Shown here in pieces: positions 1-9,304 of a stretch of 21,151 bases of DNA. The notes below the pieces were generated by a model. That model ran no database searches. It had not been told where the DNA came from and saw only the letters and a program-made list of their open reading frames with translations. The stretch's first letter is position 1. The number at the start of each line of letters is the position of its first letter. The stretch is from positions 1 through 21,151 of the forward strand of contig QXVZ01005990.1 in assembly GCA_008931825.1 (NCBI GenBank). The letters are read 5' to 3'. The position numbers and the translations under genes were made by a program. The stretch comes from Phallusia fumigata (lineage: Eukaryota; Chordata; Ascidiacea; Phlebobranchia; Ascidiidae).

Positions 1-26
1 GATACGTTAAAACTTTTCCTCCCCAG

Positions 27-2508
27 GCATGATCAGTCGAGTTTTCTTCCCCGACGAGGTCGCTTGTGCCACGGCTGACGAATGTCTACGTGCGTGCGGC
101 AACAAGCAAGGCTGCTCCAACATCGCCTACCCGAAACTCGTCATAGAAATCTTACCCACAGGTAACACTCGGTCGATGTCGTCATCACACTCACGTGACG
201 TCACAATGACGTTTCGCAGGTCTACGTGGGGTGATGGTGGCGGCGATGCTGTCCGCCTTAATGAGCTCGCTCACTTCGATTTTTAACAGCACGAGCACGA
301 TTTTTACGATCGATGTGTGGAAGAGGATCCGCAAGATGGCGTCCGAGAGGGAGATGTTGATCGTTGGCAAGTAGGTTGGGTAGAATTGACGTGGAGCCTT
401 GTTGCTCATAGATACTAACACTGCCACCTTTTAATGACGTCAGTGTATTTCTAATGACGTCATTTTCATTAAAATAGCTCACTTTTGCGCTGATGATGCC
501 AACAGCGATTGTTGAAACGTTTGCATTGCAAAAGCTGACTTACTATCACAAATTTTAAAACACTTCGTAATAAAGGTACAGCTGTGCGTTTAACCTTGAT
601 CAATCAATTGTGACCTTTACTTTTTCGCGCCTCATAACGTTTCTACGTTGCGCAGCTATTTCAGGCCTGGTGATTGATTTGTGCAACTGTGTTGCAAACT
701 TACTTAACTCAGAAGCCATTTTGTCCTATACTTGTAAAATACTCCTGTTTCCTGTATCCAGGTTGACTGTCTGCGTCCTGGTTGTGATCAGCATCCTCTG
801 GATCCCTGTGATCCTCTCATCAGCAGGAGGACAACTCTTCCTCTACCTCCAGTCCATCCAATCAGCGCTCGGTCCTCCAATCTTCGCTCTTTATTTGTTC
901 GGGATCATGTGGCCACGGATTAATGAGCAGGTGAAACAACTTTTACTTTGTAATGAAGTTGAATCACCAAAATCGATAGCTATAACATTTCAATCTCTCA
1001 ATTTATTAACATTGAAATCTAATTTACGACGGTTTATGGTCACATGTAAAATCGTTAGGTATATCACAGAAATCGAATAAAATCCATACACAAGCTGCTG
1101 GCATGTTATAAACTTCAGTTCGCTTAACTGACAAAAATATTGCATCCAACTAGGTCGTCCACATTTGGGAAAGAATTCTTAAATAAGTTTTTGATTTTGC
1201 TTTCCAGGGAGCGTTTTGGGGACTAATAAGTGGATTTACGGGCGGTGTTATCCGATTAATTCTTGATTTCTACTTCTCGGGACCAGCCTGCGATGAAGTG
1301 GAAACAAGACCTTGGATTGTTCACAAGTAACTATAGTTTGCTTATTTTCGTGTTTCTATAACTTCGCCACACCCTGGTGGGTCGTTTAATTTTCTAAGGC
1401 GATCAGGCATTTTCCATGAATATATCTCTTTTTGAATTTTTTCAACAAATGCAACGTTGATAGCAAGCGTCCTTATTAAACTCTTTAAAAAACTGGCCTA
1501 TTTTTACGTTGTTTCGTGAAAATAAATAAATGTTTTCGTTTTTTCAGGGTTAATTATTTGCACGTGGCTCCGATTGTGTTTCTTGTCTCTTGTGTCGTCA
1601 CAATCTCGGTCAGTTACGCAACCGAACCGCTGCCGGAAAAGCAGGTACCTTGCTCTCATCCGTCAAAAATAAACCACATGCTGCGTTAAAACAATGCGTA
1701 AAAAATACTGTTGCAGTTGCGGGGAACCACCTGGTTTACAATAGACGAAACAAAAACGAAAAATCCTGAAGACCAAGAAAGCTCCCCGAGCCCCACCAAG
1801 CGGTTGGAGATTTTCGAAGAGGAAGACACGAATAAAGGTTCGCGAAATAAGCGTTTTGCATGAATGCCCAAAGCTGGTTCGTAACGTGAGTTTAAACCCG
1901 TGTATGCAACCAAACATTGCAAATATGAGTTTTGCAAGTTCTTTTGAAACAGTAAAAAATCTGTACATTTTAAGTACCAATTTCCACATAACTCTTACTT
2001 AATTATCTTTTACCAAGTTCTTGAAAACGTTGCCACAGTTGATTGCACAAAGATCGCTTAGGAACCCGTTTTGACTAAAACAGCTGGACTCCTACATTTT
2101 ATGAAATTATTGTTCTAAGTTACAGAGAAACTTGTAGAAGATGAAAAAGCTGAGGGCGGCGAAAAAACGGGGGTCGAAATGAAACCCCTGCAAGAGAAAG
2201 CAGCGATCGAAAATAAGGACGATAATTTGGCGACTGGAGGTGAGAAGGAAACAAAAAACGAAAAGTTAAGTTCGGAAAAAGGTGACAACAACTTGGATCT
2301 TGATTCTGGTAGGTTTTTGTGGATTTTTGTGAAGTTAAATTACCAATGGTCAATTAAAAATAAGTTACGTTTTGTAGAATCCCAGAGCAACACAACACCA
2401 GAAAACAACAAAGAAACTGGAGAACTATTTTCTGGAAATTTTCTTCTTAACGCCCTCGCAACAACTCTGGCAATGGCTGTTACGTTTCTAATGGGCTACT
2501 ATGCTTAA
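27..2508 (+). CDS. SLC5-family sodium/solute cotransporter, 3' part (SGLT4/5/SMIT2-like), eight exons
   Basis: This is the C-terminal half of a plasma-membrane sodium-coupled sugar or inositol transporter; upstream exons lie outside the window. Exons are 27-161, 220-370, 762-930, 1208-1326, 1548-1644, 1717-1837, 2126-2308 and 2378-2508. All have GT/AG borders and phases that join without a stop, giving about 367 residues. Visible hallmarks are PGMISR-like [13 protein letters not shown], a four-cysteine loop ending GCSNIAYP, the sodium-site helix [29 protein letters not shown] followed by GAFWGLISG, and the terminal FLMGYYA. The stretch [12 protein letters not shown] and Leu where SGLT1 has Asp454 point to the SGLT4/5/SMIT2 branch rather than SGLT1/2. 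Six hydrophobic helices can be seen. A charged Lys/Glu-rich loop (exons 6-8) precedes the last helix, as in the family. Family membership is secure; the exact paralogue and substrate are not. Confidence 0.9.
371..761 (+). other. SLC5 intron 2 with CRE palindromes and a MITE fragment
   Basis: This 391-base intron holds two exact TGACGTCA palindromes (435-442 and 455-462). It also holds a fragment at 501-536 that matches the interior of the terminal-inverted-repeat element described at 16211-16341. I see no coding potential with homology in it. Confidence 0.5.
2309..2377 (+). other. Last intron of the SLC5 gene, 69 nt and open in frame
   Basis: The intron has a good GTAGGT donor and a TTGTAG acceptor. 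Its length is a multiple of three and it contains no in-frame stop, so retention would add 23 residues to the cytoplasmic loop before the final helix without changing the frame. Splicing is favoured because the joined codon GAA and the downstream sequence continue a normal SLC5 tail, but both forms would be translatable. Confidence 0.6.
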
Positions 2509-2606
2509 AACGGAAGCAAAACAACTTCTTCAGAAAATCTAGCTGCCCATATACATTGAATAGCTTTACCATTAGCAAATGTTGTTTGCCCTATAGACAA
2601 AGTGTA

Positions 2607-2612
2607 AATAAA
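2607..2612 (+). terminator. Poly(A) signal of the SLC5 gene
   Basis: AATAAA lies 99 bases after the TAA stop at 2506-2508, followed by a T-rich stretch. It gives a plausible 3' UTR of about 120 bases. Confidence 0.55.
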
Positions 2613-3462
2613 AAGTGCTTACTTTTGTTTGTAAAGTACATTTGCCTCGTAAGCAAACAACCAGTTTGTTTGAAGGTTATAGCTCTGTCTAGCGGTTAAT
2701 TTATTTTATACTAGATAAACCTAACCAGTATTTTTCCAGTTGTAAAACTACAATTATTGTAAACAATTAAGCAAAAACAAATATATAATATGGTAAAGGG
2801 TAAAATGATAATGACTAAAATGAAAAAATTTACTAACGTTTGAGACTTGTTAAATGATCTCTATTGCACAATAGCGGCCCGCGAAAAAGGAAAGTTTTTA
2901 TTGGGGGAGAGAATCCGGCAATTTAACCACGTGATTTATGTTATGAGAGTTTAGCCAAATGCAAATGTAAACAAATGGAACGCAAGATGTTGATCAAAAT
3001 AAAACACTGCCATAAAAATGCGATATCTAGTTTGTGCATCAAGCAGGCCTGCAAGTTAACGGCCCTGTGTTTTACAAGTGTGTTTAATCAGCCTGTGTTT
3101 TACAAGTGTGTTTAATCAGCCTGTGTTTTACAAGTGTGTTTAATCAGCCTGCAAGCAAAACAATAACGATCTCACTTCATGCTGCGGTCAAAAAAAACTT
3201 AAAATCAAACTATCAGATACGGCGAAATTTCGTACTGCATGTCCCAATCATATCTGTATTTTCTTAAATTTGATGACAAATTTCCAGCAGTTTGGTTCAG
3301 TTGGGCATGTTATACATGCAGCTACAGCATTTTATTTGGTTAAACTGTTTTATAACCTTGAGTAAATGTTTTAAAAGTATGTTAAACTAAGGTGAAATAA
3401 TAACCTTACAGATGTCATTTAGGTCAATTAGGTGTAGTGTTTAATTCATGTAGCAGGTAACA
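2613..3462. other. Intergenic region between the SLC5 gene and ANAPC4
   Basis: This AT-rich stretch of about 850 bases contains no open frame with recognisable homology. It holds the 28-bp triplicate at 3064-3147. It must also carry the ANAPC4 promoter, because both genes run in the same direction, but I see no TATA box or other core element I would defend. Confidence 0.5.
3064..3147. repeat. Three exact tandem copies of a 28-bp unit
   Basis: The unit begins CCTGTGTTTTACAAG and ends GTTTAATCAG. Copies at 3064-3091, 3092-3119 and 3120-3147 are identical, so the expansion is recent or the array is under gene conversion. The sequence resumes with CCTGCAAG, which also occurs just before the array (about 3046-3053). 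Confidence 0.9.
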
Positions 3463-3463
3463 A
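3456..3463 (+). promoter_or_regulatory. Possible unpaired 3' splice acceptor just before the ANAPC4 start
   Basis: TAGCAG at 3451-3456 lies six bases before the ATG. Either a 5' UTR intron ends here or, if this is an ascidian, it is a spliced-leader trans-splice site. The pyrimidine tract is weak, so this is tentative. Confidence 0.35.
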
Positions 3464-6400
3464 TGTCTGAGGAATGTTCGTTTTTGTTGGTCGGTGAGCG
3501 AAATCTTAAATATGAAGTCAACTTAATGTCATGGTCACCAAAACGGGACCTTATTGTCATGACGACAAGCACAGGAGAGGTTATACTTCATCGTCTAACT
3601 TCTATTGAGAAAGTTTGGACATTACCCGCTCCTGGAAAAGATGCAACTATAAACGATATATGTTGGAGACCTGATGGTGGAGGTATATAAGTTTTGTAAT
3701 AAGAACAAGAGCTAGAAATAGAACTAACTTCCAAAAAACCACAATTAACTATTAAACTGGTAACACAGCAACAAATTTTAATGGCTGGCAGGGTAAGAAT
3801 TCTATTAATTGCAACTGAACAAGTTCTTGTGATTTTTTACTTTAGTAATAGCCGTTGCTTACAACACAAAAGAGAATGGAGTGGCATTTATTGGCATGGA
3901 AAAAGCCCAGGTGTTTTGGGATGTTAACTCTGAAAAGTTTTTGTTGAAAAGTCCTCTGCGATGGATGAAATGGTTTGAAAGCCAAGAAATAAATGGTAAG
4001 AACCTTTTTTTACCATATTTTAGTTTTCAGAACTTGAAGTTAAGTGCTTCGTTTTTTGGTTACATGATGTAGAACCTCGGAAAGAAATACAACAATTCTT
4101 GAGTCTCTAAACCTGAGTAGTTTTTAAAATTATTGTGAATTTTGGTTTGATCCAGTTAGTTAGATAGCAAGTTTTGTCTTTGTTTCAGATCTAGAGTTTG
4201 AAAGACGAATGGCTTCTCTGACATTCAAAGACTACTTGGCCCAACTTCCACAACTGTCATCCAAGGACATAAAGACCATTGATGTTAAGCTTGTCATGGC
4301 AGACTTGAGGTAATGATCGTAGTTTTGGTTGCATATGTTGTTTAAAACAGTGCTCCGCAACTGGTGTGACAATGCTAGGTGTGTCGTAGTGTAACTCTAT
4401 CCTAAAGAACTTTAAAACATTTTATCCTTGTTAAATTTGACCTCCCATTGTGCACTTATGACAAATGTAACAGTAGAGATTATCTTAAAATGGCTTAAAA
4501 ACCAGGTTGAGACGCACTGAAAGTTTAAAAGTGTGACCCATGTAAAAAAGGGTTATGAAGCATAATGACAGGGCAAGTCTTTAATTCTTATGTGTGGTTC
4601 CAATCATTTCACTTAGTAATAATTTTGAGTTGCATTGCTTCACTCGAAAAAAATGTGGTATTGATCTACAAAACTTCAAAANTTTGACCTCCCATTGTGC
4701 ACTTATGACAAACGTAACAGTAGAGATTATCTTAAAAAGGCTGCCCTGGCTTAAAACCCAGGTTGAGGCGCACTGTCGAATTTTGAAAGTTTAAAAGTGT
4801 GACCCATGTAAAAAAAGGTTATGAAGCATAATGACAGGGCAAGTGTTTAATTCTTATGTGTGGTTCCAGTCATTTCACTTAGTAATAATTTTGAGTTGCA
4901 TTGCTTCACTCGAAAAAAATGTGGTTAATAAAACAAAATTGATCTACAAAACTTCAAAATTTGATAAGTGCATAGCCAGCAATAAATCAAACAAATTTTA
5001 GACAAGTTTACATTGCTTTTGTCAGGTCTTTGTATTATAGGTCAATGCTAAGTTTTTGCTAGACACATTTTAGTATTAATTAAATATTTAAACCCTATTT
5101 ACAGGTTCAATTTACTTCTGTCATGTGATGAACACAATAACATACTTGCTTATGCATATGGAATATTTCCCATTTTTTCATTGAACATCGCTACATTATT
5201 GGTAAGCAATACGAACACGGCAACTTTCAAAAATTATACAAACTTATGACATTTTTTGTGTAGAAACAACCAGGAGCTTCAGTTTTGGATTTGTGCCTAA
5301 CTCCTGACTTCCGCCACCTCATTACAACTGTGCAAGCGAGCAAAAGACATCAACAGACTTGTGAACTGATTACCGTAAGTTTTTTTGTTTTGTTGGAATA
5401 TAATTATTGTAATATAAGTTGACACATGTGCAGTATATTTCTTACATTAAAAACATCCCTAATATTGAGTTTTGTGTGTTTCTAAGTCTGTGTGTTCTGG
5501 TGTACTTACATTTTTGTGTTTTATTTTCTAGAATCAAATCAAGATTTGTTATAAACAGTGTTTGTCAATTTGAGAATATAATACCTCATAATCAAAACCT
5601 TGTTTCAGTTTGATTTGTGTCAAGTTCTTGAAGATATTTTATTGTCCAATGAAGTTTCCCAGAAAGCTTGTTACCTTGTGTCAACATTGTCTTATATGGA
5701 TAATGTCCTTGACTGCATGAAGGAATCTTGTGAGTCGGTTATTCAGGTGAGCATCAATTAAACCTAAAACTAACACAAAACTGTAATGCCATTTAGACAT
5801 TGTCACATTCTCCAACACTTTCTGTTAGAATTGGTTCAGTTTAACAATGTATTTGTAAATTTTGTTGATTTGTTTTGCAGGAGATGGAATCAAAGTTAAC
5901 AAACTATTTGATGAACAAAAACCTGTCGGCCACAATTGGTGATGAATTCATGCATATGCTTATGTGGGGTAAACCAAGGTAAAGATAGTGTTAAAATTTG
6001 CAGAATTACGCAAAAAAAAACATTTGTCCATATGTTTGTCATCGACCAAATTCTTTTTGTCGGCTGTTGACAAGTTGTTTCAACCCATCCATATATACCT
6101 TCACTGCAACATGACTAATCCTTGCTTACTTTTAAGTGAGGTTTTGGAAGAGCTACTTTTGCGATGCATCTCAGAGAAAAGTATTGTGAAACTTGGCACA
6201 CTGATCGAATCTTCGTACACCTCGATACAACAACTTCTCATGGTTAATTTCTTGCTTGCCTCAGACACTATTTATTATCATCTCATTGAAATCAAGGTAA
6301 AATGTTGTTTTCCTATGTTTATCATGTAAATAATCAAGATGCCACAGACTGTAGGCTGATGCAAAATTTGCCCATGATATTGTTGAGTGCATACGTCTCA

Positions 6401-7883
6401 GATTGAAACAATGCAGCCTGAGTTTCTTGGTTGGGGGAAATGAAAGGCTTTGGTGGGATTAGAACCACCAACCTTGTAAGCCAAGGTAGTTGTGCTAACC
6501 ACTTGTCATGAAATTTTTGTATTAGTTCGTTTTTTATGAACAGTACAACAGGCTGGAAAGAGGCATTATGCTAAAATGCCTTGCANTTCTGATTTTCTTG
6601 CAGAAAATTCAAAAGGTCACTTTCTCACCATATTGTTTGATAATGAAATGCCTTGCAAGGAAATGTGTTTCACAAAAACTGACATTGCATCATGGTAAGA
6701 ATGATCTTACAAGGAATTCTTTTGCATTTTGCCAAAATAAACTAGAATTGGTCACTAGAAATAATAACAATCCTTGTAAAATAATTAAAAATATTTTTTG
6801 TGATTAATAGTTCGACCACTGGTATTCGCTTATTCTTCACTGCAAGTTTCAAGTCAGCTGATCAAGGCGACCAATCAGAAATCTGTGATTCCGACGAGAA
6901 GTGTTCCATAATCAATGTTTCAAATTACAATGACACTTTATTGACATGTGTCCTGGCAAGCAACAAAGTACATTACTTAGCACAGGTATGGAACGTATTC
7001 TTATTGCGACCACTCAAGCAGTAATTTAGACATGGCCCTTAGTCAGTTGTTCCCTACCTCTTTTGGAACTTTTTATTCCTCCCCTACTCGACAAGAAGTG
7101 ATATGAAGTAATATTAAGCATAAAGTGGAAATTCTCCCTCCCGACTCCGTTTGCCCTAAACTATATACAGTTGTTCCCTACCTTTTTTGGAACTTTTTAT
7201 TCCTCCCCTACTCGACAAGAAGTGATATGAAGTAATATCAAGCATAAAGTGGAAATTCTCCCTTCCGACTCCGTTTGCCTGAAACTATATACTCTCAGAG
7301 CCCATTGATTAAAATTAGCCAGCTGGTACCAGAAAGTTTTCAATTTACATGTTCTTTAATTATGTAGAAACGTATTATTTTAATTTTTAAATTCACAGGT
7401 AATAATAAAGGAATTTCAGTGTCAATCAACAAATTTAGTAGCCTAATAGTAACAGTGTTTACGGGGCCCAAAGCTATAACTTATTTAGCTTATACCTAGA
7501 TCTAGGAACAAGTTTCAAACCTGAAATAAATCCCACAGATTTCCATACCACAACTCGAAACTGCACTGATCACAAACGGCGCAAGCTTACCCGGCGATCA
7601 AACACAGTCCTTGACGTCATTACCGATTTGTGACGTGTCAAGTGCGATTGCGCAATACTGCTCAGTTGACCCCATGACCCCTATACGTGTGACGTCATCG
7701 GGTACGAGGAAGGTTTCATGTCTGGTAAGTGGATATTTACTTGTTGCGTGTCGTCGACTTTATGACGTCACTACGGTGTGATTTAAGCTCGGAGCAGACC
7801 GTCGTCATGTGCGCGCATACGACATGGACCAAGTGAACGACGATGATGACGTAGATGTTTCCATGGCGACGAACGGCGAATGA
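3463..7883 (+). CDS. ANAPC4: Anaphase-promoting complex subunit 4 (APC4), internally incomplete in this assembly
   Basis: APC4 is a scaffold subunit of the APC/C, the nuclear and cytosolic ubiquitin ligase that drives mitotic exit. Exons are 3463-3682, 3846-3995, 4189-4309, 5105-5201, 5264-5374, 5609-5746, 5881-5978, 6137-6296, 6604-6694, 6811-6985, 7539-7724 and 7788-7883. The start ATG is in frame with the conserved WD40 beginning (LMSWSPKRDLI, GEVILHRL, WRPDGG). The helical domain follows, with DEFMHMLMWGK and LGTLIESSYTSIQ, and the C-terminal part has FLTILFDN, RKVSCL and RRHVRAYDMD before an acidic tail and TGA. Exon 8 ends in phase 0, but the exon at 6604 needs one incoming base. About 170-200 residues known from the human protein are absent, and an N lies between at 6586. 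The gene itself is likely normal; the gap is probably in the assembly. Confidence 0.92.
4310..5104 (+). other. ANAPC4 intron 3 with a diverged tandem duplication and an N
   Basis: This 795-base intron is the second longest in the gene model once the gap is set aside. Most of its length is the two-copy repeat listed separately. I see no homologous coding sequence in it, including in the 66-codon open frame around 4594-4794. Confidence 0.6.
4436..4960. repeat. Two-copy tandem duplication of about 250 bp with an N at the junction
   Basis: Copy A runs from about 4436 to 4681 and copy B from 4683 to about 4960. Both begin TTTGACCTCCCATTGTGCAC and end near GATCTACAAAACTTCAAAA. They differ by scattered substitutions and indels, for example extra bases in copy B around 4739-4745 and 4925-4936. 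The junction is exactly the N at 4682. This is what two haplotypes of a very polymorphic genome look like when laid end to end, although a real local duplication cannot be excluded. Confidence 0.8.
6452..6505 (-). mobile_element. tRNA-derived SINE fragment in an ANAPC4 intron
   Basis: Read on the minus strand it has an A-box-like segment (GTGGTTAGCACAACTACC), a CCTTG/CAAGG stem with a five-base loop, and a B-box-like GGTGGTTCTAATCCC. The anticodon loop is too short and no paired acceptor stem is evident, so it is not a functional tRNA. It shares most of these words with the copy at 11292-11345. Confidence 0.6.
6544..6585 (+). pseudogene. Possible truncated next exon of ANAPC4, cut by the N at 6586
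   Basis: ATGAACAG at 6536-6543 could be an acceptor. The 14 codons that follow, beginning YNRLERG, are open in phase 0, which is the phase in which exon 8 ends. The sequence then stops at the N. The match to the APC4 region after the SELK-like segment is suggestive only, so this may be chance. Confidence 0.3.
6986..7538 (+). other. ANAPC4 intron before the penultimate exon, filled by a tandem repeat
   Basis: The 553-base intron contains the 124-bp duplication at 7044-7291. The rest is AT-rich sequence with no coding homology that I can see. Confidence 0.6.
7044..7291. repeat. Two tandem copies of a 124-bp unit, related to a dispersed element
   Basis: Copies at 7044-7167 and 7168-7291 are nearly identical. 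Each begins CAGTTGTTCCCTACC, which resembles a hAT-type terminal sequence (CAGTGGTTCCCAACC). A diverged relative lies at about 17173-17310, sharing the GAACTTTTTATTC, CTACTCGACAAGA and ATAAAGTG blocks. A non-autonomous hAT origin is inferred. Confidence 0.75.
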
Positions 7884-8003
7884 GTTAAAAGAGACGAAGG
7901 TGGAATTGTTTCTATGAAAAGTTGGAGGGAGATTGGTCACGTGATGTCAGCTTGACGAATCAGGTCCGCTTACTGTGTTTTGCGAAATGACGAGATGTTT
8001 GGG

Positions 8004-8009
8004 AATAAA
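8004..8009 (+). terminator. Poly(A) signal of ANAPC4
   Basis: AATAAA lies about 120 bases after the TGA stop at 7881-7883, a normal distance for a short 3' UTR. Confidence 0.5.
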
Positions 8010-9298
8010 AGAGACGAATTGGGAATTGTTGAATATAATTCCAGGCAGCCGTGTATGGCAGGAATACGAAAGGTGTATTACCTTGTCAGCTATTCATTTC
8101 CCTTGTACAAAGTAACATACAAAATCATGTAGTAACCTTGTACACAATATGATTTATACACGTTCATTTCCAGTTGTGGTTAATCACGTTCCAATGTGTT
8201 TTCTTGCCAGAAGGGGGAACTAGTTGACGTGAAACAAAGTTTCTTTGAGTGAGAAAGCAAAGCGAGAAAGGTAAAAATTCAGCTGTTTTTTATTTAGTTC
8301 TTTGAGTTCGGATTATCTGGTTAGGAGTTTTGTTGAAAACAGTTTGTATCAAGTTACTTGGCAAAAGTTTTACTTGATTTTCGCAGTTATTTCGTTTTCA
8401 ATGTCTCGAACTTGCAAGCAGCATGACACAACAGGTTGGCGGCAAAAAAGAAGCGATTCGTAATTTGTATTTGGCGAATATCGAACAACTACGCGACATA
8501 TTTCAAACAATGCACGGAAAATAGTTGCCACAATTAATGCACGAAAAACGCTACGTCAGCAATTCCTGCATGACACAGCATGAAGATATCTTAATATTAG
8601 AGTTCTCAACCGGGGGTAATTCCCCACTAGGGGGAATTTGGTTCAAAAAATAATTTTGTGTTAAGGAATATTACAAAGTCTAAAACGGTTGTCAATTGTA
8701 ATAGCTTAGTATCTCTTCCTAATTAACTGATATAAACGTACTATTCCGAATCTAATTTCCTATGTGGTCATTTTAGCCTTAAAAAACAGCTAAAGAACTA
8801 TGAAATAAAGAAGTTGAGAAACACTGTCTTGGGATCTCAGATTGTTTATGATAGCAATGTTGGCAGCTTGTATTTGGTGCAACGATGGTTGGCAAGTTGT
8901 TGTTAGACTTGTGGAACTTATAGAGTTTGAAGCGGAGTGTTGTCACCATATAACACACTGCTCTGCAGGTCGCATTGGGCTTCCTTGCTGACATTGGAAG
9001 GCTTTCGCGAACTGATTGAAATTTGAAACACTTCCGATGACCCTGTGCAGAAACGAAATTGAATTTCGAAAATTGTTTTTTTACACCAGGAAATTGTTCG
9101 AGACAGATAATTAAGATAGTTTATGTTGCAATGGTAGTAGTTCGTTAAACGAACACATTCAGCTCTTTGATAACACAATAACACCCCAACACGTTTGGCA
9201 GATTGCAAGGTCCCCAAGATCTTGGCGGTACAAATCCATTTTATGCCGTCTAGTACATAAAACAATATTATGAAATAAAAATTAGGGCTAAATAATGA
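8010..9298. other. Convergent intergenic region between ANAPC4 and the M13 peptidase gene
   Basis: The two genes point at each other across this stretch. It has no open frame with recognisable homology. The 130-codon minus-strand frame at 8918-9310 has no domain signature and is treated as chance. The one feature of note is the MITE-like element at 8597-8826. Confidence 0.5.
8597..8826. mobile_element. Probable hAT-type MITE, about 230 bp
   Basis: The left end reads TTAGAGTTCTCAACCGGGGG and the right end AGTTGAGAAACACTG. These are inverted relatives of the hAT terminal motif CAGTGTTTCTCAACC. The interior has no coding sequence. Flanks TCTTAATA and TCTTGGGA agree only over the first part of a possible 8-bp target duplication, so the copy would be old. 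Confidence 0.55.
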
Positions 9299-9304
9299 TT
9301 TATT
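9299..9304 (-). terminator. AATAAA overlapping the M13 stop codon
   Basis: On the minus strand the TAA stop (9302-9300) lies inside AATAAA. No other AATAAA is visible in the next 100 bases of minus-strand sequence. If it is used, the 3' UTR would be only about 15-25 bases. Confidence 0.3.

Noticed and set aside
610-1080. 156-codon plus-strand open frame starting [10 protein letters not shown]
   Set aside because: Only 762-930 is real coding (SLC5 exon 3); the rest is intron read-through on both sides.
1663-1989. Minus-strand open frames of 108 and 83 codons
   Set aside because: They are antisense to SLC5 exon 6 and its introns, with no recognisable motif.
5988-6329. 113-codon plus-strand open frame
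   Set aside because: It contains ANAPC4 exon 8 (6137-6296) plus intron read-through; the starting Met is intronic.
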